Shown piece after piece: positions 50,585-59,019 of a DNA stretch of 64,000 nt. Position 1 is the first letter of the stretch. Every line of letters starts with the position of its first letter. Below the pieces are notes generated by a model. The model did not search any database. It worked only from the letters and a program-made list of their open reading frames with translations, and was not told the DNA's origin. A program made the position numbers and the translations under genes. The DNA comes from Vescimonas fastidiosa (lineage in GTDB: Bacteria > Bacillota > Clostridia > Oscillospirales > Oscillospiraceae), in assembly GCF_018326305.1 (NCBI RefSeq), contig NZ_AP023415.1, forward strand, positions 930,001 through 994,000. Reading direction: 5' to 3'.

Positions 50585-51433
50585 TCACAGGTCCATTTCG
50601 CCGGAAAGGCTCAGCACCGCCTGACCGCCGATGCGCACTCGGACCGCACCGTCCTCCGCCGTAAGGCGGCTGTAAATACGAGAGGGGCGCCCCATATGCT
50701 CTCCCTGAAGGAAGAGGTTTTCCTTCTCCGGCTCCACCAGGCCCCGCTCATAGAGATAGTAGGTCAAGGCGCCGTTGCTGGTGCCGGTGGCACACTCCTC
50801 GGGAATATCGTATAGAGGGGCAAAATTGCTGCAATAGACCTTGTCCTCCCCCAAGCAGAACATATGCACCCCTGTCACATCGAAATGTTTGGAAAGGGCC
50901 GTGACCGTCTCCTCATTCTGCTTTGCCCGCATAAGCGTCTCGTGATCCGTCACGGGCATCATAATGTCCGCCAGGCCCGTGCTGACGATCTCCGGCTCCA
51001 AGCCCTCGGGGCGGTCCGCCAGCGTCAGGCCATAGGTCCCGTACAGCTCCGCCCAGCTCTCCTGGGGCAGCACGCCCAGGGTCTTGGGCGGTGCCATGTC
51101 CATCCACACGGTTTCGCCGCTGACGCCGATGTCCAGCTTCCCGGCCCAGGTATGGGCGGTGTGGGTGCCATCGCCGATGCGGCCCAGGCGCCGCAGTAGC
51201 GCAAAGGTCGCCACCGTGGCGTGCCCGCACAGGTCCACCTCCCCGGCGGGCGTAAAGTAGCGCAGATGCAGGCCATCCTCCCCCTGTTCCACGAATACCG
51301 TCTCCGAATGCTTCAGCTCTGCGGCTACCTGCTGCATCACCCCCGGCTCCAAGACCTTGTCCGCCAGCACCACTCCCGCCTGGTTGCCTCCGAAAACCCG
51401 GTCGGTAAAGGCGTCCATCACATATACTTTCAT
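50585..51433 (-). CDS. PhzF family isomerase/epimerase
   Basis: The 282-residue protein has the PhzF start V-Y-V-M-D-A-F-T-D-R-V-F-G-G-N-Q-A-G-V-V, catalytic Glu in S-E-T-V-F, and D-L-C-G-H-A-T-V-A. Members fold like diaminopimelate epimerase; most are of unknown substrate. AGGAGGATGCAGCT precedes the ATG. Confidence 0.88.
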   Translation of the reverse strand: MKVYVMDAFTDRVFGGNQAGVVLADKVLEPGVMQQVAAELKHSETVFVEQGEDGLHLRYFTPAGEVDLCGHATVATFALLRRLGRIGDGTHTAHTWAGKLDIGVSGETVWMDMAPPKTLGVLPQESWAELYGTYGLTLADRPEGLEPEIVSTGLADIMMPVTDHETLMRAKQNEETVTALSKHFDVTGVHMFCLGEDKVYCSNFAPLYDIPEECATGTSNGALTYYLYERGLVEPEKENLFLQGEHMGRPSRIYSRLTAEDGAVRVRIGGQAVLSLSGEMDL

Positions 51434-51582
51434 AGCTGCATCCTCCTGATTTTTTCTCTATTATAACGCACCTGATTTTACTTCGCAAGAGTCCATCTTG
51501 ACGAACGCTTTTTCCTCTGCTATACTATTTTTGTGAAATTGAATTGCGGTGATCCGCTGAAAAGAAAGGAATTTCATCCAAA

Positions 51583-52923
51583 ATGCAAAAAAAGCAGAGC
51601 CTTCTCAAGCAATTTTTCCACTTCTCCGCAGCCACGGTGGCCTCCCTCATGGTCTTTTCCCTCTACTCCATCGTGGACGGTCTGTTCGTGGCCCGAGGCG
51701 TAGGGGAATACGCCATGACCGCCGTGAACCTGTCCGTACCGTTTGTTAATCTCTTATTCTCCATCGCGGTCATCTTCGCCGTGGGCACCTCCACCATCAT
51801 CGCCTATCTCCTGGGCCAGAAAAACGCCCAGAGTGCCAACAAGCTGTTTTCGCAGAATTTGGCGACCCTGGTGGTGATCGGCGTGACTATTTCGGTGCTG
51901 GTGCTGGCGTTCACAGAGCCCCTTGCCCGGCTGCTGGGGGCGGAAGAGGTCACCCTAGAGTACACCATACATTATTTGCAGGGCCTGGCCCCCTTTGCCG
52001 TGTGCTTTATGATCTCCTATAATCTGGAGGTACTGGTGAAAACCGACGGGCGGCCCCGGCTGGCGCTGGTCACCGTTTGCGTGGGCTGCGTGACCAACTG
52101 TGTGCTGGACTATCTGGCCATTTTCCACTGGGGCCTGGGCATCTGGGGCGCAGCGGCGGCCACGGGTTTGAGCCAGCTGCTCACCTGCATCATCTACCTG
52201 ACCCATTTCCTGGGAAAGCATACCACCTTCCACCCGGTGCGCTTCCGCATGGACTGGAAGATCTACCGCCGTCTGCTGCCCATCGGCATCTCCGACGGAC
52301 TGACAGAGCTGTGTAACGGCCTGATGATCTTCCTCTTCAACCACACCATTCTCCGCTGCATCGGCACCGACGGCCTGGTGGCCTACACCATCATCGCCTA
52401 CGCCAATACCCTGGTCATCAATATCACCATGGGTGTAAGCCAGGGCAGCCAACCCCTTATCAGCTTCCAAAATGGCCGAGGCGACGGGACCGCCATCGGA
52501 AATCTGCTGCGCTATGGGCTGCGTACCATGTGCGGCATCGCAGCGGTGTGCTTCACGGTGCTGTTTTTGGCAGCTCCGAAGCTGGTGGCAGTTTATCTGC
52601 CGGAGGCGGGAGCGGAGATGCTGACCTTCGCCACGGATGCATTCCGGCGCTACAGCCTGTGTTACCTGCCGGTAGGATTCAATATCTATATTGCAGGCTT
52701 CCTTACAGCCATGGAGCGGCCGCTCCCGGCGGTAAGCATCTCTACCGGACGGGGCCTCATCCTCCAGGGCAGCATTCTTTTGCTGCTGGCTGCGGTGCTG
52801 GGCGGCAGCTCCATTTGGTTTGCGCCGGTAATTTCGGAGGTGCTGTGCCTGGGCCTGTCGGTGTTTTTCCTGCTACGGCTGCGTCGGACGCATCCGGTGT
52901 TTGCCAAGGGTAAACCCGCATAA
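51583..52923 (+). CDS. MATE-family efflux transporter
   Basis: The 446-residue protein has 12 predicted membrane helices and MATE features (N-terminal S-I-V-D-G-L-F-V-A-R-G-V-G and V-N-L-S-V-P). It probably exports drugs or metabolites by cation exchange. A promoter-like TATACTATT lies at about 51522. AAAGAAAGGAATTTCATCCAAA precedes the ATG. Confidence 0.9.
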   Translation: MQKKQSLLKQFFHFSAATVASLMVFSLYSIVDGLFVARGVGEYAMTAVNLSVPFVNLLFSIAVIFAVGTSTIIAYLLGQKNAQSANKLFSQNLATLVVIGVTISVLVLAFTEPLARLLGAEEVTLEYTIHYLQGLAPFAVCFMISYNLEVLVKTDGRPRLALVTVCVGCVTNCVLDYLAIFHWGLGIWGAAAATGLSQLLTCIIYLTHFLGKHTTFHPVRFRMDWKIYRRLLPIGISDGLTELCNGLMIFLFNHTILRCIGTDGLVAYTIIAYANTLVINITMGVSQGSQPLISFQNGRGDGTAIGNLLRYGLRTMCGIAAVCFTVLFLAAPKLVAVYLPEAGAEMLTFATDAFRRYSLCYLPVGFNIYIAGFLTAMERPLPAVSISTGRGLILQGSILLLLAAVLGGSSIWFAPVISEVLCLGLSVFFLLRLRRTHPVFAKGKPA

Positions 52924-52964
52924 GCTTATATTTTAAATAAGCTCCCTCCGTAATGCCATATGCT

Positions 52965-53016
52965 CCCTCTATGAAAGACAGCGAGAAAATAGGCTGTCGA
53001 TCATGGAGGGAGCATT
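52965..53016. terminator. Long inverted repeat after MATE gene
   Basis: ATGCTCCCTC and GAGGGAGCAT form the outer stem, with a second GACAGC/GCTGTC stem inside. The position between the convergent ends of MATE and yqeB fits a bidirectional terminator, though Ts are few. Confidence 0.5.
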
Positions 53017-53055
53017 CATCTTTCGCCAAAAATTCAGCATTGCCTCCGGGCATTG

Positions 53056-53886
53056 TCAAGGGCCAAAGGCCGCCCCGGGACCTTCATTCAGGAGCATATC
53101 CGGCCTGCATCCGAAGTGCAGCAGTGCCTCCAACACACCGCCGCCCACGGCCAGGGCCTTGTCCGAGGCCCGGAAGCAGTGATCCCGCTTGCACCGAGGG
53201 TCTATGTCGCCGCACTTCATGCCCTGGGGCACCGTGAGCCCTCCCTGCAGCAGGCCCCGCAGGCAGCCGTCGATGGTGCAGCGCATGGGAACGCCGCCCA
53301 CCAGCGCCGCCACCTGGCCCGCTTTTACCATTTGACCGATCTCCATTTTCGGCTCAAAAACCCCTGCCGCCGGTGCGCGCAGTACCCGCTCCAACCCGTA
53401 GCCGCCGACAATACCGGGAATCCCGGTGTTGGGAATGGGTGTGCCACGATAGAGTACCCGCCCCAGGGTGTGGCCGCGCATGGTCTCCACGGCGGCGTGG
53501 CAGTCCTCCCCGGCGGTGAAGCCGGGCCCCACGCCAATGACCACCGGAGCCATGTCCCGGCTGGTGCCCAGGTTGCGCTTGGCCAGAATGGCATCCACCA
53601 GAGCCGCCGGATATAGCTCGGGCAATAATGCGCAGGCCGGATCCGCCACCACGGCTATCTCCCCCGCCCCGGCAATGTCCAGAGCCTCCCGGGCCGAGTC
53701 CGTCCGCCGGGCCCGCACATCCTCCACCAGCACCTCTCGCAGACGCAGCGCCTCGGAAAAACACACCGTGCGCCGGATGGAGGTGGGCTGGGGCAGATCT
53801 GTCATGATGATTTGAAATCCCGCCCGGTGCAGCCGCAGGGCAATGCCCGTTGCAATATCCCCTGCGCCGCGAATGATCACTGCCAT
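53056..53886 (-). CDS. yqeB: YqeB, selenium-dependent molybdenum hydroxylase system protein
   Basis: The 276-residue protein starts with a Rossmann-like I-I-R-G-A-G-D-I-A-T-G-I-A-L-R-L and has I-G-V-G-P-G-F and G-E-D-C-H-A-A-V-E-T-M-R-G-H-T-L-G-R-V. This pattern and length match the YqeB/EF2563 family, found only with selenium-dependent molybdenum hydroxylases such as purine/xanthine oxidoreductases. It probably takes part in cofactor maturation. It is divergent from yqeC. Confidence 0.85.
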   Translation of the reverse strand: MAVIIRGAGDIATGIALRLHRAGFQIIMTDLPQPTSIRRTVCFSEALRLREVLVEDVRARRTDSAREALDIAGAGEIAVVADPACALLPELYPAALVDAILAKRNLGTSRDMAPVVIGVGPGFTAGEDCHAAVETMRGHTLGRVLYRGTPIPNTGIPGIVGGYGLERVLRAPAAGVFEPKMEIGQMVKAGQVAALVGGVPMRCTIDGCLRGLLQGGLTVPQGMKCGDIDPRCKRDHCFRASDKALAVGGGVLEALLHFGCRPDMLLNEGPGAAFGP

Positions 53887-54006
53887 ACTATCATGATCCT
53901 TTCAAAAGAATAACGCTGTGTCTATTTTACCTTTTTCTTTCCCCTCTGTCAACTGGACAATACCCGCCGGCTGCGGTATACTATTTGAAAAAAGGAGGCC
54001 GCAGCC

Positions 54007-54678
54007 ATGAAACTCGCTCCCCTTCTGAAAATTGAAAAAGGCGTCACGGCCATCATCGGCAGCGGCGGGAAAACCACCCTGCTGCGCACCCTTTCAGGCG
54101 AGCTCCCCGGCCGGGTGCTGCTGTGTACCAGCACCCACTTTCAGGGTTATGCGGACCTGCCCACGGTGCTGGACCCCACGGAGGCCGATTTGCGAAAGGC
54201 CCTGGCAGCGCACCCCATTGTCTGCGCCGCCGGACGCTCCCCCACGGGAAAGCTGGTAGACTGCGGCCTGCCCTATGAGACCCTGGCGGACCTGGCGGAC
54301 TTCGTGCTGGTGGAGGCGGACGGCTCTCGTCGGCGGCCGCTGAAGGCCCATGCGCTCCACGAGCCGGTGATTCCCCTCTGCACCCGTCAGGTCATCTGCG
54401 TGGTGGGCCTGTCGGGCCTGCACCGCCCGGTGTCAGAAGTCGTCCACCGGCCGGAGCTGTTCTGTCCCTTGGTAGGCTGCACCCCGGAGGACGAGGCTAC
54501 ACCGGAGCGGGTGGCCCGTGCCTTGGTGCAGGAGCATTTGGCGGATACTTATTTTTTGAATCAGGCGGAGAGCAGCTCCGCTTTGCAGGATGCCAAAATC
54601 ATAGCATCCCACCTCAAGCCTCAGGGCTCTTCCGTGGTAGCCGGAAGCCAGTGGGAGAAAAGCTATTGTGTGCTTTGA
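54007..54678 (+). CDS. yqeC: YqeC, selenium-dependent hydroxylase accessory P-loop protein
   Basis: The 223-residue protein has an early P-loop I-I-G-S-G-G-K-T-T (residues 16–24), E-A-D-G-S-R-R-R-P-L-K near 103, and V-V-G-L-S-G-L. These are the marks of the YqeC family, which always travels with YqeB. AAAAGGAGGCCGCAGCC precedes the ATG, and TATACT at 53977–53982 is a likely -10. Together the two genes imply that the cell makes a selenium-containing molybdoenzyme. Confidence 0.85.
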   Translation: MKLAPLLKIEKGVTAIIGSGGKTTLLRTLSGELPGRVLLCTSTHFQGYADLPTVLDPTEADLRKALAAHPIVCAAGRSPTGKLVDCGLPYETLADLADFVLVEADGSRRRPLKAHALHEPVIPLCTRQVICVVGLSGLHRPVSEVVHRPELFCPLVGCTPEDEATPERVARALVQEHLADTYFLNQAESSSALQDAKIIASHLKPQGSSVVAGSQWEKSYCVL

Positions 54679-54730
54679 AGCGTTTGCCGCCCGGAGACGG
54701 GAAAAATCCACAGGATTTTTCGGCAGTCAC

Positions 54731-54765
54731 AAAAAACGGACCTGTCGGGTGACAGGCCCGTTTTT
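54731..54765. terminator. Bidirectional terminator between yqeC and threonine synthase-like gene
   Basis: AAAAACGGACCTGTC / GACAGGCCCGTTTTT around GGGT, T-rich both ways. Confidence 0.9.
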
Positions 54766-54781
54766 ATGTGTAGAACGGGAA

Positions 54782-56023
54782 TTACTCCACCGTCACGCCC
54801 CGCTCGGCGAAGCCCTTGACCATGAGCTCCAGATCCGGCTCGATATGCAGCGGCTCCCCGGCGGACTTGATGGCGTTGGCCACATCCTTCAATCCGTTTC
54901 CGGTGACCACAGACACCACGGTGGCGTCCTTCTCAATGAGGCCCTCCTGGCAGGCCTTCTTCAGGGCCGCCGCGCCGGTGACACCTGCCGGCTCACCGAA
55001 TACGCCGCAGGTGCGGCCCAGCAGACGCTGTGCGGCCAAAATCTCCTCATCGGTGACGCACACGGCGATACCATTGGACTCCCGAATGGCAGCCAGAGCC
55101 TTGTCGGCGTTCCGGGGCACACCCACGGAGATGGAGTCGGCAATGGTGTTCTCCTCCATGGGCTCCCAGGGCTTATTCTCCTGGATGGCCCGGTTGATGG
55201 GATAGCAGCCGTAGGACTGGGCAGAGATGAGTCGGGGCAGCTTGTCGATAAAGCCGATGGCGTACAGGTCTTTGAAGCCCTTCCACACCCCCGCGATGGT
55301 GCAGCCGTCTCCCACGGAAATGGCCAGATAGTCGGGCATCTCCCAGTTCAGCTGCTCGGCGATCTCCAGGGCCACGGTCTTTTTACCCTCGGAAAGGTAG
55401 GGGTTGATGGCGGCATTGCGGTTGTACCAGCCGTACTTCTCAATAGCCTCAGCGGACATCTTGAAGGTCTCCTCATAGTTGCCCTTCACAGAGATCACAT
55501 TGGCGCCGAAGATCATCAGCTGAGCCACCTTGCCCTTGGGAGCCCGCTCGGGCACAAAAATATAGGTCTTAAAGCCCGCAGCGGCGGCGTTCCCCGCCAG
55601 GGAGGAGGCGGCGTTGCCGGTGGAGGAGCAGGCGATGGTCTTGGCGCCGGCCTCATAGGCCTTGGCCACGGCCATAGCGCTGGCCCGATCCTTCAGGGAG
55701 GCGGTGGGATTCTGCCCGTCATCCTTTACCCACAGCTTCTTAATGCCCAGCATCTCGGCCAGCTTGGGCTCCTCATACAGGGGGCTCCAGCCCACCCGCA
55801 GGGGGGTGTCAGGGGTGGTCTCCTCCACAGGCAGCAGCTCCCGGTAGCGCCACATAGACCGATTTTCCCGGTTGGCCAGCTTCTCCTTGGTAAGCACGGA
55901 CTTAATGTAGTCGTAGTCGTAAATAATGTCCAAAATCCCGCCGCAGGAGCAGTTGGTCAGGTCGGGCGTAGCCTCATAGGTTTTCCCGCAGCGGACGCAC
56001 TTGCCGTATTTTACATTTTTCAT
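54782..56023 (-). CDS. thrC: Threonine synthase-like PLP enzyme
   Basis: The 413-residue fold-type II enzyme has an N-terminal zinc-ribbon-like cysteine set (Cys9, Cys12, Cys25, Cys27), PLP lysine Lys111 in N-P-T-A-S-L-K-D-R-A, and the phosphate loop S-S-T-G-N-A-A-S-S. It would form threonine from phosphohomoserine. No hom or thrB is nearby, and it lies in a locus for amino-acid-like purine breakdown products, so action on a related beta-substituted substrate such as 2,3-diaminopropionate is possible (inference). Confidence 0.8.
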   Translation of the reverse strand: MKNVKYGKCVRCGKTYEATPDLTNCSCGGILDIIYDYDYIKSVLTKEKLANRENRSMWRYRELLPVEETTPDTPLRVGWSPLYEEPKLAEMLGIKKLWVKDDGQNPTASLKDRASAMAVAKAYEAGAKTIACSSTGNAASSLAGNAAAAGFKTYIFVPERAPKGKVAQLMIFGANVISVKGNYEETFKMSAEAIEKYGWYNRNAAINPYLSEGKKTVALEIAEQLNWEMPDYLAISVGDGCTIAGVWKGFKDLYAIGFIDKLPRLISAQSYGCYPINRAIQENKPWEPMEENTIADSISVGVPRNADKALAAIRESNGIAVCVTDEEILAAQRLLGRTCGVFGEPAGVTGAAALKKACQEGLIEKDATVVSVVTGNGLKDVANAIKSAGEPLHIEPDLELMVKGFAERGVTVE

Positions 56024-56040
56024 GTTGTGTTCTCCCTCAA

Positions 56041-56532
56041 TTAAATGTAGTATTCATCCTCCGCCCAGTGAGCGGGATTGTCGCCAGTGTATTGCCAGAT
56101 GCGGAGATAATCCGCCTCGTTGCGAATAACATGGTCGAAATAGGAGCGTTGCCAGAGCTTCCGGCCTGGTGTGTTCATCATCTGATTGATTGCCTTCGTT
56201 GTTCTGGATTTGAATGCCCCGATCACGCCACTCAAATTATGCGTAGGGGCGGGGCTCTGCCCCGCCCGCTGTACAGTCAGCAGGATATGTATGTGGTTTG
56301 GCATAATGATATATTTGTCGATAACCACTTCATAGCGTTCCGACAGCGCAAGCAATTCGTTCTCCACGACCTTCCCGAACGGGCGGGGTAGAACCCCGCC
56401 CCTACTCACATCAGAGAGACATTTCCGCTTTTTATCGGTACAAATCGTAACAAAGTACGCGCCGTTTTCGCTATAATCATGCATGGGCAGTCGGCATCTT
56501 TTTCTTTTTGCCGTATGCTCCATTTCCCCCAT
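56041..56532 (-). CDS. REP-associated tyrosine transposase (RAYT)
   Basis: The 163-residue protein has the Y1 transposase pattern: Y-F-V-T-I-C-T near the start, the M-P-N-H-I-H-I-L metal-binding HxH motif, and C-terminal K-L-W-Q-R-S-Y-F-D-H-V-I-R-N with the nucleophile Tyr. Two REP-like palindromes lie inside the frame and encode S-R-G-G-V-L-P-R-P-F and R-A-G-Q-S-P-A-P-T-H. Since both keep the frame, the enzyme may be intact. The start is ATG 56532 or 56523. It sits between the lyase and threonine synthase-like genes. Confidence 0.85.
   Translation of the reverse strand: MGEMEHTAKRKRCRLPMHDYSENGAYFVTICTDKKRKCLSDVSRGGVLPRPFGKVVENELLALSERYEVVIDKYIIMPNHIHILLTVQRAGQSPAPTHNLSGVIGAFKSRTTKAINQMMNTPGRKLWQRSYFDHVIRNEADYLRIWQYTGDNPAHWAEDEYYI
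56241..56269. repeat. REP-like palindrome inside RAYT gene (first)
   Basis: GCGTAGGGGCGGGGC, TCT, GCCCCGCCCGC. It falls between the HxH motif and the catalytic helix of the RAYT frame. Confidence 0.75.
56381..56405. repeat. REP-like palindrome inside RAYT gene (second)
   Basis: GGGCGGGGT, AGA, ACCCCGCCCCTAC, in the opposite orientation to the first. It falls upstream of the HxH motif in the coding sense. Confidence 0.75.
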
Positions 56533-56551
56533 CTCCCGACAATAAAATCCC

Positions 56552-56577
56552 AGGGGCGGGACGGCTGTCCCGCCCCT
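56552..56577. repeat. REP-like palindrome flanking RAYT gene
   Basis: AGGGGCGGGAC, GGCT, GTCCCGCCCCT lies 20 bases before the RAYT start and 22 after the lyase stop. It could also act as a transcriptional stop for the lyase operon. Confidence 0.7.
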
Positions 56578-56598
56578 GCGGCGAATTTGGGGTTTTTC

Positions 56599-58080
56599 TT
56601 ACAGATTCTTCAGCAGACCCGTTGCCTCGTTGAACTCGCAGATCAGCTCGTCCAGCTCCTTGGCCTGGGCGTGAACGGCATCCCAGGTGTTCTTAGTGTC
56701 ATACCACTGGGCGTTCAGGTCCTCCACGGTCATGCCCTGCTGCTCCACCCAGGTGTAATACTTCAGGTTGTGGACGCGCTTGCGCTCGGCATAGCCCATC
56801 TCCATCATGCTGTCGGTCTTCAGACCCAGCATATGCAGAGCGTGGTCCATGGCGGCCTCATGGGCATTGTATGCGCCATGCATCTGATTCAGCTCCTCCA
56901 CCCGGCTGGCGTACATGGCAGCGGAGTCGGTGAGGACGGTGGCGACCACATCGTTCTCGGTGAGCTCATAGTACTTGGCCATCTTGATGCAGCACAGCAC
57001 ATTGGCGATGCCGGAGATACCCAGCCAGCTCATCTTCTCCACCTGCTCGTCGTCCATGCCCAGCTCGCTCTTCATATAGGCCTTGCCCTCCTCGGTGTTG
57101 AACAGGCGCAGCAGGCGCTGGGAGTCCTCATCATCGATGGCAATGGCCATGTCGGTGTTCTTCACATTGTGGATCCAGGGGATGTGCTTGTCGCCGATAC
57201 CCTCAATGCGGTGGCCGCCGAAGCCGTTATCGAGGATGGTGGGGCACTGCAGGGCCTCACCCACAGCCAGCTTCAGGTGGGGATAGCGCTCCTTCAGCAG
57301 GTCACCGGCGCTCATGGTGCCGGCGGAGCCGGAGGTGAAGCAGGCGCCGGCGAAGTTCTGGCCGGGCTTCTTCACAGCCTCAAACAGGTCAGCCAGGGCA
57401 TAGCCGGTGACATTATAGTGCCACAGGGGATTGCCCATCTCGGCAAACTGGTTGAAGATCATCATGGTAGGATCCTTCTTCAGCTCCCAGGTCTTGTCGA
57501 AGATCTCCTTCACATTGGACTCGCAGCCGGGGGTAGCGATGATCTGTCCGGCAATGCTCTTGAGCCAGTCAAAGCGCTCCTTGGACATATCCTGGGGCAG
57601 GATAGCCACAGACTCGCAGGCCAGGAGCTTGGAGTTGAAGGCGCCGCCGCGGCAGTAGTTGCCGGTGGAGGGCCAAACAGCGTGATGATAGGTAGCGTCG
57701 AACTGACCGGTGACCAGGCGGGGAGCCAGGCAGCCGAAGGAGGCGCCCACCTTGTGGCAGCCGGTGGGGAACCACTTACCGGACATGGCAATGATGCGGC
57801 AGGGCACGCCGGAAAGCTGGCTGGGGATCTCCACATAGTTGGGCACAGCCTGGAACAGGCCGCCCTTCTCCTTGGCCTCATTATGCCAGGAAATGCGGAA
57901 CAGGTTCACGGGATCCACATCCCACAGCCCGGTCTTGGAGAGCTTGGCCTTGATCTTCTCGGGGATCAGGTCAGGATTCTGCATCTGAGCGATGGTGGGA
58001 ATGATGATGTTGTTTTCCTTGGCCTTTTGGATGTTATGCTCCAGGCCGGTCTTGTTGATGGACAGATCGATTTTACCCAT
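56599..58080 (-). CDS. PLP-dependent fold-type II lyase in ygeX position
   Basis: The 493-residue protein has a PLP lysine Lys110 in F-P-T-G-C-H-K-V-G-A-S, an asparagine loop S-T-G-N-Y-C-R-G-G near 138–146, and a glycine-rich T-S-G-S-A-G-T-M-S-A-G phosphate site. It is about 100 residues longer than, and not collinear with, E. coli YgeX (diaminopropionate ammonia-lyase), yet lies beside ygeY, ygeW and carbamate kinase as YgeX does. I infer an ammonia-lyase acting on diaminopropionate or a related amino acid. CAGGAGGAAAATAAAT precedes the ATG. Confidence 0.7.
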   Translation of the reverse strand: MGKIDLSINKTGLEHNIQKAKENNIIIPTIAQMQNPDLIPEKIKAKLSKTGLWDVDPVNLFRISWHNEAKEKGGLFQAVPNYVEIPSQLSGVPCRIIAMSGKWFPTGCHKVGASFGCLAPRLVTGQFDATYHHAVWPSTGNYCRGGAFNSKLLACESVAILPQDMSKERFDWLKSIAGQIIATPGCESNVKEIFDKTWELKKDPTMMIFNQFAEMGNPLWHYNVTGYALADLFEAVKKPGQNFAGACFTSGSAGTMSAGDLLKERYPHLKLAVGEALQCPTILDNGFGGHRIEGIGDKHIPWIHNVKNTDMAIAIDDEDSQRLLRLFNTEEGKAYMKSELGMDDEQVEKMSWLGISGIANVLCCIKMAKYYELTENDVVATVLTDSAAMYASRVEELNQMHGAYNAHEAAMDHALHMLGLKTDSMMEMGYAERKRVHNLKYYTWVEQQGMTVEDLNAQWYDTKNTWDAVHAQAKELDELICEFNEATGLLKNL

Positions 58081-58101
58081 ATTTATTTTCCTCCTGTAAT
58101 T

Positions 58102-58737
58102 TTACTTCTTGTTAGCGTCGATATAAGAATAAAGCGTATATTTGGAAATACCGAAGTATTTTGCCACTTTGTCGCCGGACTTAGTCACCAGGAAGGCTCC
58201 GTTCTCGTTGAGGAACTGGATAGCCCGGATCTTGTCGTCCTTATTCATCAGAGCCACGGGCTTGCCCACCAGGGCCACAGACTGATCAATAAGCTCGTCC
58301 AGCACATTATTGACATTGATAATGCGCTCCGGCTCCGTTTGGACCCGGTCGTCGGTCTCCAGCATATCTCCGATGGTCTGCTGGATCATCAGCAGTCTGG
58401 ACACATCGTAGTTGATAGCCAAAATGGCCACCACCAAGCCGCGGCTGTTGCGGATATAGATAGAGGAAGATTTCAGTATCTTCCCATCCGGCGTCTTGGT
58501 CAGATAGCTCAGGTGATCCTTGGGCTGCGCGCTGTGGTCGAGCATCTGCTCCAGAGCCACCTGGGAGGCACCATCGCCGATCTTCCGCCCGGACACATGG
58601 CCGTTTACGATATAGACGATGGAGTGATCCATCCGGCTGCTGCTGACCTCGTGAATGACCACCTCGCAGTTGCTCCCAAACTGGGCCGCAATGCCATCGG
58701 CTATTTGCTTCAGCGATTCCAATCGTTTTGTCTCCAT
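58102..58737 (-). CDS. YheO-like PAS/HTH transcriptional regulator
   Basis: The 211-residue protein has an N-terminal YheO-type PAS domain (I-A-A-Q-F-G-S-N-C-E-V-V-I-H-E-V near 15–30; S-S-S-I-Y-I-R-N near 90) and a C-terminal helix-turn-helix ending K-Y-F-G-I-S-K-Y-T-L-Y-S-Y-I. It is cotranscribed with the lyase (21-base gap) and divergent from ygeY, so it is the likely local regulator of both arms. Ligand unknown. Confidence 0.85.
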   Translation of the reverse strand: METKRLESLKQIADGIAAQFGSNCEVVIHEVSSSRMDHSIVYIVNGHVSGRKIGDGASQVALEQMLDHSAQPKDHLSYLTKTPDGKILKSSSIYIRNSRGLVVAILAINYDVSRLLMIQQTIGDMLETDDRVQTEPERIINVNNVLDELIDQSVALVGKPVALMNKDDKIRAIQFLNENGAFLVTKSGDKVAKYFGISKYTLYSYIDANKK

Positions 58738-58844
58738 AGCCCCACCTTTCCCTGCGGCACAGCCGGACTGCCCCGCATCCTATAATTTTCTATACCATCC
58801 ATTAACAAGGGCAAACACGCCCGCCCCTATTAACCGATGGTATC

Positions 58845-58940
58845 ATAATAGCATATTTTTTGTAAAAATCAATCCCTTTCCAAAAAAATAATTTGGTTTC
58901 ATAAATTTTTGTTTGACATCGGCGCAAGTTGTGATATGAT
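58845..58940. promoter_or_regulatory. Divergent promoters of the lyase and ygeY arms
   Basis: Leftward: TTGATT (58872–58867) and an extended TGC-TATTAT (58850–58845), spacer 16. Rightward: TTGACA (58913–58918) and an extended TGA-TATGAT (58935–58940), spacer 16. The two -35 boxes are about 40 bases apart in very AT-rich DNA, room for one shared regulator site. Confidence 0.75.
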
Positions 58941-58949
58941 AGGTTTGTG

Positions 58950-58979
58950 TGCAGAATCGACAACACTCGATTCGTCTGC
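58950..58979 (+). other. Leader hairpin of ygeY
   Basis: GCAGAATCGA, CAACAC, TCGATTCGTCTGC forms a 7-bp stem extended by a bulged GCA/TGC pair, right at the predicted 5' end of the ygeY transcript. It may stabilise the mRNA or bind a regulator. Confidence 0.45.
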
Positions 58980-59019
58980 CTCAAGCTGTTTAATATTTTT
59001 GAAAATATGGAGGTTCACT

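Noticed and set aside
56479..58785. A 768-codon plus-strand frame opposite the PLP lyase and regulator
   Set aside because: Same antisense artefact; the minus-strand genes have clear motifs and ribosome sites.
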